From the NCBI GenBank assembly GCA_016203115.1, contig JACQNJ010000031.1, forward strand, positions 1-53,614: DNA of 53,614 nucleotides, in the 5' to 3' direction. This DNA comes from Candidatus Woesearchaeota archaeon (GTDB lineage Archaea; Nanobdellota; Nanobdellia; SCGC-AAA011-G17; GW2011-AR20). The notes under the pieces are model-generated. The model saw nothing but the letters and a program-made list of their open reading frames with translations, searched no databases and was not told where the DNA came from. The translations under genes were made by a program, and so were the position numbers. This document shows, piece after piece, positions 9,779 through 18,817 of the stretch; position 1 is the first letter of the stretch, and each line of letters starts with the position of its first letter.

Positions 9779-10357
9779 TTATTTGTTCTCTATTTTCTTC
9801 TTGATATTTTCAAAATTTTTACCAATCTCTTCAGGTTTGACATTCTGCTTGATGTATCTTGAAAATTGTCTATTGTATTTCTCGGAATTACCTATTTTTA
9901 AAGCATACTCTTGTATATGTTTTCCCATAATCCTGCCCTCAGAAGGCAAAACATCTTCATTCACAGGAATTTCTAAACCTGCATCAATAGCTCCCTTTAG
10001 GGTAGCATAAAGTGAAGAGCCTTTAAGAGAAGAATGTAGGCCAATATCTAAGATAGCAGCCTTGATTTTGTGAGTATGAGCTTTATAACCAAGTAAATAT
10101 CCAAGCAAATAAGAAGATGGCAAATTATTAGTGTGATACCCCCACCCAAGTTTCTTCAGATCCGCTGTTGTAGCAGATACAATCACCCTATCTCCTTCAG
10201 GAACATACTGAATAAGCTGGGCAATAACAACATTTGATTTCTTTCTTATAACAAATCTTATCTTTTTTGAAGTGAGAAGCTTTAGTCTAGCTTTATAATC
10301 TGTTTTTCCTTCTCTTTTTCTTCTCAAGAGAACTGTATATTTTCTACTGTGTGCCAT
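9779..10357 (-). CDS. rpl18: Ribosomal protein L18
   Basis: RRKREGKTDYKARLKLLTSKKIRFVIRKKSNVVIAQLIQY. Confidence 0.97.
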   Translation of the reverse strand: MAHSRKYTVLLRRKREGKTDYKARLKLLTSKKIRFVIRKKSNVVIAQLIQYVPEGDRVIVSATTADLKKLGWGYHTNNLPSSYLLGYLLGYKAHTHKIKAAILDIGLHSSLKGSSLYATLKGAIDAGLEIPVNEDVLPSEGRIMGKHIQEYALKIGNSEKYNRQFSRYIKQNVKPEEIGKNFENIKKKIENK

Positions 10358-10802
10358 GTTTTATAAGCTCATGCTCCTCCATATACATCTTAATATGTCT
10401 TCTACTTCTAAAGAATCCACCTTTAGATTTTAAGTATATTCCTTTGTAAGTTTTTGAGTCAATTAACCCTTTATCGTGGAGTAATTTCAGGAACGCTCTT
10501 TGGATTCTTACTCTTCTAATCCACTGTGTTTTCCCAGGTGTTCTAGAATTTTTCGATCCTTTTCTAGAACCCATTCCTTTTCTTCTTCCTTTTTTCTTCT
10601 GAACCAAATTTTTTCTTGCCCTTACGCGGGATTGCAAGTTTATACTCTTCTTGGCAATAATACTCTTTCTAATAAGAGCTTTAACATCACTGCTAGTGAT
10701 AGCATCTTTTATTTGAGATAGGGAATTAACATCAAACACTATCTTGCTTACGCTCGTTTTTAGAATCCTTGCTGCCAATCTTTTCTGCAATCCGAGATCC
10801 AT
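10344..10802 (-). CDS. rpl19e: Ribosomal protein L19e
   Basis: MDLGLQKRLAARIL, KGRRKGMGSRKGSKNSRTPGKTQWIRRVRIQRAFLK. Confidence 0.97.
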   Translation of the reverse strand: MDLGLQKRLAARILKTSVSKIVFDVNSLSQIKDAITSSDVKALIRKSIIAKKSINLQSRVRARKNLVQKKKGRRKGMGSRKGSKNSRTPGKTQWIRRVRIQRAFLKLLHDKGLIDSKTYKGIYLKSKGGFFRSRRHIKMYMEEHELIKHGTQ

Positions 10803-10803
10803 C

Positions 10804-11301
10804 TTACAATCCCTTCTCCAGTACTTTTCTCTTTTCTTCTTTTTCCCTTTCTTTCTTTTCTTCTTCAGTTAATATTTTCTTCTTTTCCTCAGCTACTACT
10901 TGTTTCTTTTTTTCTTCCTGCTTTTTCTTATTCTTCTTTTCTTCAACATTCCTGAGAAACAAAACAGAGTCTTTTATATTCAAAAATTTAATATGAAGCT
11001 CATGTGCTTTTTTCACAAGTGCAATTTTTTTCTTCATCCCTACACCAGATGCAATTACGCCTATTTCTTTTTTAGTGTCTAATGCATTTAATTCTTTAAT
11101 AGCATGAATCAAAACAAGCTTCATTCCATTGATAAGACCCTTTCTATCTTTGCTTAAACCATACCCTATCTTAGGGGTTAATCCCTGCCCTCGTTTACAG
11201 AGCCTTAATTTAGAATGAATTCCGCGTGGTCTTCTCCATGCACTTCCTAAGCTCTTAAAATGCACAGATTCATGCCTTACAAACTTTCTTTTTGTGTTCA
11301 T
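10804..11301 (-). CDS. rpl32e: Ribosomal protein L32e with long Lys/Glu-rich C-terminal extension
   Basis: FVRHESVHFKSLGSAWRRPRGIHSKLR core; charged tail EEKKNKKKQEEKKKQVVAEEKKK... Confidence 0.95.
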   Translation of the reverse strand: MNTKRKFVRHESVHFKSLGSAWRRPRGIHSKLRLCKRGQGLTPKIGYGLSKDRKGLINGMKLVLIHAIKELNALDTKKEIGVIASGVGMKKKIALVKKAHELHIKFLNIKDSVLFLRNVEEKKNKKKQEEKKKQVVAEEKKKILTEEEKKEREKEEKRKVLEKGL

Positions 11302-11879
11302 ATGACAGATTTTCCCCCCTTGCTGACTATGTAAATTCCATCTTGAAAAACTCTTCTGTCTTTATCAGTAATCCTTGTGCATTGCTCAATATTAGCCGCA
11401 GTTTGCCCTGCAATTTCTTTATTAACACTAGTAACTGTAACTTCATCTCCCTTAATAACAACTGTAGATCCCTCTACAATTCTAGCTTTCCTCGGTACTT
11501 TTTCCCCGAGAAAATTTTTTACAATAATGCTATTTTTTTCTAATGAGACATTCATAGGAAAATGCCCGGAGCATATTTTTAATTTGTACTCGTACGGCTT
11601 CAAAGTACCTTTAATCATATTCCTAATGTGCGCTGCATTTGTATTTATCAGTCTTTTCTCTCTTTTAGTAAAATCTCCCTTAGAAAAGAGGATAATAGAA
11701 CTATTTTCTTTTTTAATCCCAATAACAGCATTTCGAATAGTCAAAATGTTTTCCCCTATAGGCCCAACTACTTTAATTGTTCTTGCATCTATTCCAACGT
11801 CGACATTTTCTGGAATACTAATTTTTTTCTCAGGAGTTTTAGCCATATTAATAGACGTAAGATAGTAATCTTCCTCCAT
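11298..11879 (-). CDS. rpl6: Ribosomal protein L6
   Basis: [58 protein letters not shown]; true start probably MAKTPEKK at ~11846. Confidence 0.95.
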   Translation of the reverse strand: MEEDYYLTSINMAKTPEKKISIPENVDVGIDARTIKVVGPIGENILTIRNAVIGIKKENSSIILFSKGDFTKREKRLINTNAAHIRNMIKGTLKPYEYKLKICSGHFPMNVSLEKNSIIVKNFLGEKVPRKARIVEGSTVVIKGDEVTVTSVNKEIAGQTAANIEQCTRITDKDRRVFQDGIYIVSKGGKSVI

Positions 11880-12240
11880 ACCCTTTTTCTTTTGATTCTG
11901 AATGAGTCATAATGCCTTTAGGAGTGGAAACAATTATAATGCCAAAGTCTTTTGCAGGTAAATACCTTTTCTCATATTTTTCTATACTCTCTTTTTTAAA
12001 TGAAAATCTGGGTTTAATTACTCCGCACTTGTTTATCCTCCCTAAAAGGTCAATGTGTATGATCTTAGATTTTCCATCTTCAATTATTTTAGATTCCCCC
12101 AAATATCCATTGTCCTGCATGATACTTAGAACTGCCTTTACAGTTTTTGACATAGGTTTCACTATACAGTCCTTCTTTCCTACCTTGTCACAATTATGAA
12201 TTTTTGACAATACATTTGCTAATGGGTCATTCATTGACAT
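11848..12240 (-). CDS. rps8: Ribosomal protein S8
   Basis: [46 protein letters not shown]. Confidence 0.97.
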   Translation of the reverse strand: MSMNDPLANVLSKIHNCDKVGKKDCIVKPMSKTVKAVLSIMQDNGYLGESKIIEDGKSKIIHIDLLGRINKCGVIKPRFSFKKESIEKYEKRYLPAKDFGIIIVSTPKGIMTHSESKEKGYGGRLLSYVY

Positions 12241-12241
12241 T

Positions 12242-12472
12242 TTAGTTATATTTCCTGAATCCTATTTTCTTTGCATTTTCTCTGAAGCATTGTCTACAGA
12301 GATTTATGCCATATTTTTGAATGTGCGCACCTGATCTATCGCATATGCCGCATCTCTTGACATTTCTCCCGAAATCTCTCTTTTTAGGCGTATTGTGCTT
12401 GATAAATTTCTGCAGCTTTGCAGGCTTTACTTCGAGCTGCTTAAACACCTTTGTATGGCTGCTATATGTCAT
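12242..12472 (-). CDS. rps14: Ribosomal protein S14 (zinc-binding)
   Basis: [35 protein letters not shown]. Confidence 0.95.
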   Translation of the reverse strand: MTYSSHTKVFKQLEVKPAKLQKFIKHNTPKKRDFGRNVKRCGICDRSGAHIQKYGINLCRQCFRENAKKIGFRKYN

Positions 12473-12998
12473 TTTTCGTCTTGCTCTCCTTAGGTATAAT
12501 AGTCACATTGAACTTATTCTTAATGAACATCATGGCATCTTCCCTTGAAACCATATGGTGCAAAGGTATCTTAGTCCTCATCATTCTTCTATGCTTTATT
12601 CTAAAACCAGGCCTTTTTAAAGTAACCGCAGCCTCTAAGCCAATGATGCCTATCTCTGCATTGTATTCTACTTCTGGAATGTCAATGTATTCAGGAATAC
12701 CAAATGAAAAATTGCCAAATTTGTCAAATTTAGATTCTGCCAATGTATTATTTGCAGCAGCCAATAATCTCCTCAATACATTTTCAGCAATTTTCCCTCG
12801 TAAAGTTACCTTGGTTGCAATTTCTAATTTAGGTCTTACTCCCCAAGTAGGAATTCTTTTCATTGTTCTTGTTTTTACAGGTTTAGTCTTGGTAATAGTA
12901 GTAAGAAGCCTAGTAGCTTTCTCTAATTTGTCCCCTGTCCCTCCAACTCCGATATTCAAGGTGACTTTCTCTATTTGTATCTCTTGCATGAGGTTCAT
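12462..12998 (-). CDS. rpl5: Ribosomal protein L5
   Basis: VTLNIGVGGTGDKLEKATRLL; FSFGIPEYIDIPEVEYNAEIGIIGLEAAVTLKRPG. Confidence 0.97.
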   Translation of the reverse strand: MNLMQEIQIEKVTLNIGVGGTGDKLEKATRLLTTITKTKPVKTRTMKRIPTWGVRPKLEIATKVTLRGKIAENVLRRLLAAANNTLAESKFDKFGNFSFGIPEYIDIPEVEYNAEIGIIGLEAAVTLKRPGFRIKHRRMMRTKIPLHHMVSREDAMMFIKNKFNVTIIPKESKTKNDI

Positions 12999-13687
12999 TT
13001 TTCTATGAATTTATTTTCAATAACAAATACGTATTTTTTTAAAGTTTCAAACTGTGAATCTTTAGTCTTAACCAAAACTCTATCTTCATTCAAATTTTTT
13101 TCTTGGATTATCTCTGTTACTTTGCCATAGGCTCCCATATGTTTTCCTCCAAGAAGGAAAACCTCGCAGCCTTTTTCAAGCTTTAAATGATCATGTATAG
13201 AACTCTTGCTAATATCAAGAACAACAGTATCTCCTGTTTTATACACATCTTTATCAACAAGAAGGTTCCTGCTGTCAATAAGGTTTAATTGTATTTTTTT
13301 GCCTTTCAAAATTTTCTTACCTATAATCTTAGAAGGTTTTAAGTTTTCTAAATCTTTCTTTAATTCTATTAATTCAAACTTTCCATCTTTATTAATCGTC
13401 ATCCTATAAACTTCTTTAGACTCTGGAATTTCAATAATGTCCATAAAACCAATTCCTAGATGAGAATCACTAACCGGCTTCTTATTAACGAAAATAGACT
13501 TGCTGTTTAAAATATATCTAACTTCTCTAGTCGTAGAAGCATAATGCAGCATTTCTTTAACCATTAATGTGGAAGTGATGCATCTATATGTGGGATGTGC
13601 ACCTGAATTCGGTCTCGCAGTCCACTTAGTTTCCTTTCTTTTGATTGGCCAATTTTTTGGCGCTCTGCTTCTTGATAGGTGTGCCAT
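12995..13687 (-). CDS. rps4e: Ribosomal protein S4e
   Basis: MAHLSRSRAPKNWPIKRKETKW; KHMGAYGKVTEI; operon position. Confidence 0.95.
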   Translation of the reverse strand: MAHLSRSRAPKNWPIKRKETKWTARPNSGAHPTYRCITSTLMVKEMLHYASTTREVRYILNSKSIFVNKKPVSDSHLGIGFMDIIEIPESKEVYRMTINKDGKFELIELKKDLENLKPSKIIGKKILKGKKIQLNLIDSRNLLVDKDVYKTGDTVVLDISKSSIHDHLKLEKGCEVFLLGGKHMGAYGKVTEIIQEKNLNEDRVLVKTKDSQFETLKKYVFVIENKFIEK

Positions 13688-14096
13688 TTTTTCTAGCTAA
13701 TGCCTTTTTTCTCCTTTCATCTGATAAATTTAATTCACTTATTAACAAGTTTGATGGGTGTACAGGATAAAACGATTTTGAGCCATCTCTCTTGGTCCTA
13801 TTTACCCCTTCAATCCATACTCTTGTTTTCTTAACAAAGACTTTTTCAATCTTTCCACTCTTGCCTTTAAACTGCCCTCTTAACACTTTTACAGTATCTC
13901 CTTTTCTAACAGGGATGCTTCTTTTTCCGTATTTTTTTATCAACTCTTCTGATAAGTGAGCAGCTAAAAATTTATACTTGATATGTAAAGGAGCATTATA
14001 CTGGTATTTTCTTTTCTTTCTAGGTTGTTTGCTCGATTTCCAGTAATTAGAAAATAACTTTTTCATTTTAAACAACAATAGAAGCAATTTTAGCAA
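13626..14096 (-). CDS. rpl24: Ribosomal protein L24
   Basis: KYGKRSIPVRKGDTVKVLRGQFKGKSGKIEKVFVKKTRVWIEGVNRTKRDG; start probably MKKLFSNYWKSSKQPRKKRK. Confidence 0.95.
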   Translation of the reverse strand: MLKLLLLLFKMKKLFSNYWKSSKQPRKKRKYQYNAPLHIKYKFLAAHLSEELIKKYGKRSIPVRKGDTVKVLRGQFKGKSGKIEKVFVKKTRVWIEGVNRTKRDGSKSFYPVHPSNLLISELNLSDERRKKALARKNGTPIKKQSAKKLANQKKGN

Positions 14097-14469
14097 TACC
14101 CGGCCATCGCTCTGCTACCTCCTTTGCAATAGCCCCTTTTACGATAGTTCCTTTAGGATTTCCTTTGTCATCCTTCAAAACAACTGCAGCATTATCTTCA
14201 AATTTTATTCTCTCTCCATTAAGCCTTCTGTATTCCCTCCTCTGCCTTACAATTATTGCTTGAACGACCTGGCTTTTCATTCCAGGTTTTCCTTTTACAA
14301 TAGAAGCATTTACCATATCTCCAATTCCAGCTGCAGGAACCTTTCCTTTTCTAGTCTTCAATCCCTTTACAGAGAATATTTTGATTATTTTAGCTCCTGA
14401 GTTATCACAAACAGGAACCTTAGCCTCCAAATTTAATCCTCGGGTTATTTTAGCAGTAAGTGATTTCAT
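14068..14469 (-). CDS. rpl14: Ribosomal protein L14
   Basis: VCDNSGAKIIKIFSVKGLKTRKGKVPAAGIGDMVNASIVKGKP; GPIAKEVAERWPGIAKIAS-type C-terminus. Confidence 0.97.
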   Translation of the reverse strand: MKSLTAKITRGLNLEAKVPVCDNSGAKIIKIFSVKGLKTRKGKVPAAGIGDMVNASIVKGKPGMKSQVVQAIIVRQRREYRRLNGERIKFEDNAAVVLKDDKGNPKGTIVKGAIAKEVAERWPGIAKIASIVV

Positions 14470-14789
14470 TTTTTTACAACCTCTAAAATGACAAAGTGCT
14501 TTGTTTTAGAAATCGGTTTTGTTTCGCCAATAAGTACAATATCTCCTATACCTGCATCAATGCATGGGGGATTGTGTACCTTAAGCTTACTCTGCCTTTT
14601 TTCATATCTCTCATATTTTGAGATATAGTGAAAATGATAGAAAGATACAGTAGCTGTTTTTGAAATATTCTTTTTAATAACTTCAACTTGCATTAACCTT
14701 CCTCTAACTCTTTGAATACCGTGAAAAGGACATTGCTTATCCTCACATGGTTTCTCTGGTAATTTAACATTAATACCTATTGTTTTCAT
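14466..14789 (-). CDS. rps17: Ribosomal protein S17
   Basis: DKQCPFHGIQRVRGRLMQVEVIKKNISKTATVSFYHFHYISKYERYEKRQSKLKVHNPPCIDAGIGDIVLIGETKPISKTK. Confidence 0.97.
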   Translation of the reverse strand: MKTIGINVKLPEKPCEDKQCPFHGIQRVRGRLMQVEVIKKNISKTATVSFYHFHYISKYERYEKRQSKLKVHNPPCIDAGIGDIVLIGETKPISKTKHFVILEVVKK

Positions 14790-15010
14790 ATTAATTCTTC
14801 AGGTCTTCTAATGACACTTTCTCCTTTTATGATATTGGTACCCATCTTGAAAGTTATTTGAGACTTTACTAATCTCTTGACTCCATTTTGTGTTTCAATC
14901 ACAAAAATATTTTTTGTCTCATCAATAACCTTGCCTGATAAACCAAGTAGACTTCTGTTTTGAGAGTCTACTATTTCTATCTTCATGCCAATCAAGGTGT
15001 TTTTTATCAT
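14786..15010 (-). CDS. rnp1: RNase P protein component 1 (Rpp29/Pop4 family)
   Basis: LIGMKIEIVDSQNRSLLGLSGKVIDETKNIFVIE; canonical operon position next to SUI1. Confidence 0.9.
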   Translation of the reverse strand: MIKNTLIGMKIEIVDSQNRSLLGLSGKVIDETKNIFVIETQNGVKRLVKSQITFKMGTNIIKGESVIRRPEELI

Positions 15011-15013
15011 TTT

Positions 15014-15307
15014 TTATCGAACATGCATAAAACCAAGTTTCGCAAGTTCTTCCTTAACTTTTGCTATGTGTTCCCCTTGCAATTCAATTTTGCCATCTTT
15101 AGTTGTTCCGCCGCAAGCAAGTTTTGCTTTTAAGGTTTTAGCAAGATCTTTAAGATTGATGTCTTTTTGATCCAAACCTTCAATAACTGTTGTCAACTTG
15201 CCAAATCTTCTTTTGACGGTCTTAACATTGATGTGTTGGTCTTCCTTTGCTATTGATTCGCAAACACATAGTTCCTTTGAAAGGCCGCATTTAGGGCATA
15301 TGTTCAT
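15014..15307 (-). CDS. Translation initiation factor SUI1/eIF1 homolog
   Basis: N-terminal Zn ribbon [31 protein letters not shown]...[19 protein letters not shown]. Confidence 0.95.
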   Translation of the reverse strand: MNICPKCGLSKELCVCESIAKEDQHINVKTVKRRFGKLTTVIEGLDQKDINLKDLAKTLKAKLACGGTTKDGKIELQGEHIAKVKEELAKLGFMHVR

Positions 15308-15528
15308 ATCTTCTTAGTCTGACCTCCTTCCAGTTTTAATTGTTTGTAAGTAAGTATTCTTGCAATGTCTTTTTTTAAAGACTTGATAAGCCCAGGGCTT
15401 TCAAGAGTGGCTCCAACAGCTCTCTGAGACTCTAGTCTTAACCTCTCTCTTCTCATCTCAAAGAGTTTCTTACTCAATTGCTCACTGTCCATCTGTTTCA
15501 CTTGGTACTTCTTCATTTTTTTCCTCAA
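15304..15528 (-). CDS. rpl29: Ribosomal protein L29
   Basis: [44 protein letters not shown]. Confidence 0.93.
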   Translation of the reverse strand: MRKKMKKYQVKQMDSEQLSKKLFEMRRERLRLESQRAVGATLESPGLIKSLKKDIARILTYKQLKLEGGQTKKI

Positions 15529-16222
15529 TTACTTCTTTTTTCTTTTTTCTCCCTTTTTTTGTTGTGCTTTTTGCCTCTTTTTGTAAAGGCTCTTCACTCT
15601 GTTCTTCTTTTACTTCAATGGTAGTGTCAATAAACTTTACTTCATCTGGCAATTTGGTATCAGGAGTTAAAATGCTAACCTTAACCCCTACTGATCCAGA
15701 TTTAAGATGAGCCACAGCAATTCCTCGTTTAACAAGATTCTCAGAGACATTGCCTGATTTTTTTAAATGCCCTGCAAGGAATCTCCACGTTTTAGCCCTG
15801 CTACTAGGCACACCTCTTCCCGAAATAACAATTTCAGCTCCAAGGGCGCCAGCATCAATAATATCCTGTAACGTTCTATACCCAGCAGACTTGAATCTCT
15901 TTGGTCCGAACCTTTCAAAAGAAGAGACAATTCTTTCTGCAACAGATGTAGGATCAAGATTAGGGCTTTCAATTTCAGCAATTTCTACTTCTGGATTTTC
16001 CATCTTAAACTCAGATTTCAATGCTCTATTCAACCTGTTAATATTGGCTCCTTTTGCTCCAACAACTAAACCCGGTCTTGAAGTGTAAATAATGATTTTT
16101 TCTCCAAGAGGGGTTTTCTTAAGCTCTAATTTACTATAACTCCCACTAGGCAATTCTTTTGCAATATGCTCTTGAAGGAGGTACTCCTTAATTTTTTTGT
16201 TTAGTATCTGCTTTTCTATCAT
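15482..16222 (-). CDS. rps3: Ribosomal protein S3 with charged C-terminal tail
   Basis: KH domain KIIIYTSRPGLVVGAKGANINRL; VAHLKSGSVGVKVSIL. Confidence 0.97.
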   Translation of the reverse strand: MIEKQILNKKIKEYLLQEHIAKELPSGSYSKLELKKTPLGEKIIIYTSRPGLVVGAKGANINRLNRALKSEFKMENPEVEIAEIESPNLDPTSVAERIVSSFERFGPKRFKSAGYRTLQDIIDAGALGAEIVISGRGVPSSRAKTWRFLAGHLKKSGNVSENLVKRGIAVAHLKSGSVGVKVSILTPDTKLPDEVKFIDTTIEVKEEQSEEPLQKEAKSTTKKGRKKKKEVIEEKNEEVPSETDGQ

Positions 16223-16640
16223 TTTTTTCTTCTTTTAATTCCTTTACAATTAATTTGACATGTGCTCCCTTCTGTTTTTGTCTTCTCTTCCTTCCATAAT
16301 GCCATTGCAAGGGAGCTTTATGAGCTGAGATGTGATCAATAACTAAATTTGAAGACAATCCTTTATGCTGGGCATTTGCCTCAGCACTTTCAATAAGCCT
16401 CAAAAATTCTTGTGAAGTTTTCACAGGGTATTTTCCAGGTCCTATCCCCACTTTATGTGGTGTATCCTGATTATATCTTTTGTAAGGAACTGCCTGCTCT
16501 AGTTTCATCACTCTCTTCAAAATAATTTTAGCAGTTTTAGTAGTTTTGTTTCTCAGGAGATTGCAAACTTCAACAGACTTCTTCCTAGAAATAGGAAGGT
16601 TAATCCCATTTACAATTGCAACATTTTGTTTGATTTCCAT
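16188..16640 (-). CDS. rpl22: Ribosomal protein L22
   Basis: PYKRYNQDTPHKVGIGPGKYPVKTSQEFLRLIESAEANAQHKGL. Confidence 0.97.
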   Translation of the reverse strand: MEIKQNVAIVNGINLPISRKKSVEVCNLLRNKTTKTAKIILKRVMKLEQAVPYKRYNQDTPHKVGIGPGKYPVKTSQEFLRLIESAEANAQHKGLSSNLVIDHISAHKAPLQWHYGRKRRQKQKGAHVKLIVKELKEEKNDRKADTKQKN

Positions 16641-16641
16641 T

Positions 16642-17037
16642 TTATCTTACTGAAATTGCTGAACTAGACCGTGTAGCTCCAACACCTGGTGCAGAATGTT
16701 TAACTCTGTTTCTAGTTAACACTAATTCCCCAAGGTACATCCCAATCATCTCAGGCTCTATCATTACAGGGACGTATCTATTCCCAGCATGAACATGGAT
16801 CATCAAGCCGACCATTTTTGGCAGCACAATAGTATCTCTGTTCTGCGTCTTAATTATCTTTTTATAAGATCCTGCCAATGCCTTGTCAATCTTTTTCATC
16901 AAGGCTTTTTGATCTTCAGGAATTCCTCTCTTCAATGATCTTGTTTTTCTTGAAGGTAACAAGTGAATAAACTCCTTGAATTCCATCTCCTTTAACTCTT
17001 CAAGAGTCTTCCCCTTATACTTAAATTCTCTTGCCAT
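16642..17037 (-). CDS. rps19: Ribosomal protein S19
   Basis: NRDTIVLPKMVGLMIHVHAGNRYVPVMIEPEMIGMYLGELVLTRNRVKHSAPGVGATRSS. Confidence 0.97.
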   Translation of the reverse strand: MAREFKYKGKTLEELKEMEFKEFIHLLPSRKTRSLKRGIPEDQKALMKKIDKALAGSYKKIIKTQNRDTIVLPKMVGLMIHVHAGNRYVPVMIEPEMIGMYLGELVLTRNRVKHSAPGVGATRSSSAISVR

Positions 17038-17753
17038 TATCTCTTCATCCCCGTTCTCCTGGCCCTTATTAAACCTACCTTTCTTCCAGGAGGTGCATTC
17101 CTAGGTGCTGTTGCAGGCTTACCCATATGTCTTCCTCTTCCAGAACCAAAAGGATGATCGACTGCATTCATAGCAACACCTGAAACAATAGGATACAATT
17201 TATTTTTAGCTTTCATCATATGGTGGTGTTTTCCTGCCTTTACTATTGGTTTTTCTAATCTTCCAGAGCCAGCTATAACCCCAATAACTGCCCTGCATAG
17301 TGGATTAAACTTTTTCTGTTTTTTACTTGGCAATTGGACCAGCACATATTCTTTAGTTCTGCTGATAATCTTTGCTGAAGACCCAGCAGTTCTACAAAAA
17401 CCAGTAACATTTCCTTTAGGTAGTTTTTCAATATTATAAATAGAAGTTCCTTCAGGTATGCTTACTAAGGTCATAATGTTCCCAGATTTAATCGGAGCTT
17501 CTCCTCCACAAGTAACAACTTCTCCAACCTTAACATTTTCAGGAGCAGGAATGCAAAATAACTCCGTATTATTTAATTTCACTATAGCAACAGGAGAAGA
17601 TCTTGCCTGATCATGCACAATATCAACTATTTCACCAGTCAAAGCTTCATCACTATAATTAGGGTATATCATTTCAAATTGATAGCGATGACTAGGAGCT
17701 TTATACCTTGGAGTTCCCCTCCCTCTTCTCTGTTGAATTAAATTCTTTCCCAT
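17037..17753 (-). CDS. rpl2: Ribosomal protein L2
   Basis: GSGRLEKPIVKAGKHHHMMKAKNKLYPIVSGVAMNAVDHPFGSGRGRHMGKPATAPRNAPPGRKVGLIRARRTG. Confidence 0.98.
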   Translation of the reverse strand: MGKNLIQQRRGRGTPRYKAPSHRYQFEMIYPNYSDEALTGEIVDIVHDQARSSPVAIVKLNNTELFCIPAPENVKVGEVVTCGGEAPIKSGNIMTLVSIPEGTSIYNIEKLPKGNVTGFCRTAGSSAKIISRTKEYVLVQLPSKKQKKFNPLCRAVIGVIAGSGRLEKPIVKAGKHHHMMKAKNKLYPIVSGVAMNAVDHPFGSGRGRHMGKPATAPRNAPPGRKVGLIRARRTGMKR

Positions 17754-17754
17754 T

Positions 17755-18015
17755 TTACATAATTCCTAATTGTGTTGCAACATCAATTGCTGGTTTGTCT
17801 TTGGTTAGTTTAACATAAGCCTTCTTTTTCCCTTCAGGAGTTATGAATGTTCTGACTGAAGTTATGTCAATGCCAAATCCTTTCTTCAAAGAATCTTTAA
17901 TTTCTTTTTTTGTAGCTCTCAAGTTTACAATGAAAGTCAATTTGTTATCAGCCTCCATTAATCTAACTGCTTTTTCAGTTGATACAGGATATTTGATAAC
18001 TTTAAACGGTTCCAT
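17755..18015 (-). CDS. rpl23: Ribosomal protein L23
   Basis: VIKYPVSTEKAVRLMEADNKLTFIVNLRATKKEIKDSLKKGFGI. Confidence 0.96.
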   Translation of the reverse strand: MEPFKVIKYPVSTEKAVRLMEADNKLTFIVNLRATKKEIKDSLKKGFGIDITSVRTFITPEGKKKAYVKLTKDKPAIDVATQLGIM

Positions 18016-18016
18016 C

Positions 18017-18817
18017 TTACATGAATAATCTCTCCTTTTCTAACCTTTCAATTGCTTTATCTGTAAAAAGCGTCAATCTTCCAGCAACAGTTCCAGGGGC
18101 TAGCACTTCAGCATTTAACTTGTCAACAACTGTAATGTCTATTCCTTCAATATTTTTGGCAGCCTTCAGTAAATGGCAGGTTCCAGAAACAACCAGCAAC
18201 AATCCCTTTCTGCTCATAGTTTTTCTTCCTCTCATTTTTCCTTTTCCAGCCCTTATCCTTTTTTCATGCACTCTTGCCAATTCTTCTTTTAATCCAAGGC
18301 TCTCCAAGGCTCTCTCAACATCTTTGGTTTTATTGATATTTTCAATTTCAGAATCAACAATGAAAGGAAAAAACTTAGGTAGAACATGATTTCTCGCTTC
18401 AACTAGCTCCTTGTCTAAAGTAGCGGCCAAAGCAGATCTAATAGCTTTTCTTCTCTCTTTAATATTAATCTTCAACTCCCAAACTTTTTCAGATTTTGGA
18501 GGATGAGCCTTCCTGCCTCCTTTTGTTCCAGGAGCATAAGCGCCTTCCCATCCAAATTGTCTCCCTCTTCTCCACATAACTTTTCTCGGAACTCTGCTGA
18601 TTCCATGCCCATAAGAAGTTCTGTACTCTCTTCTCCTTTTTGAAATTTTCACAGTAGTTTTTTTTCCTGCTAAAGGATCAGCACCATACCTTTGTCTTTT
18701 ATGAGATTGGATAGCAAGCACAGCTCTCCTAATAACATCAGGATGATATTCTTCACTAAATTGCATCGGGGTATTTACACTCCCTACCTTTTCTGCTTTT
18801 AAATTATAAATATTCAT
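18017..18817 (-). CDS. rpl4: Ribosomal protein L4
   Basis: RRREYRTSYGHGISRVPRKVMWRRGRQFGWEGAYAPGTKGGRKAHPPKSEKVW. Confidence 0.97.
   Translation of the reverse strand: MNIYNLKAEKVGSVNTPMQFSEEYHPDVIRRAVLAIQSHKRQRYGADPLAGKKTTVKISKRRREYRTSYGHGISRVPRKVMWRRGRQFGWEGAYAPGTKGGRKAHPPKSEKVWELKINIKERRKAIRSALAATLDKELVEARNHVLPKFFPFIVDSEIENINKTKDVERALESLGLKEELARVHEKRIRAGKGKMRGRKTMSRKGLLLVVSGTCHLLKAAKNIEGIDITVVDKLNAEVLAPGTVAGRLTLFTDKAIERLEKERLFM

Noticed and set aside
11377-11865. Plus-strand ORF of 162 aa opposite L6
   Set aside because: Antisense shadow of a conserved ribosomal protein gene; the same applies to the other plus-strand ORFs across 5.5-19.5 kb (e.g. 12451-13008, 15750-16088, 18021-18389).
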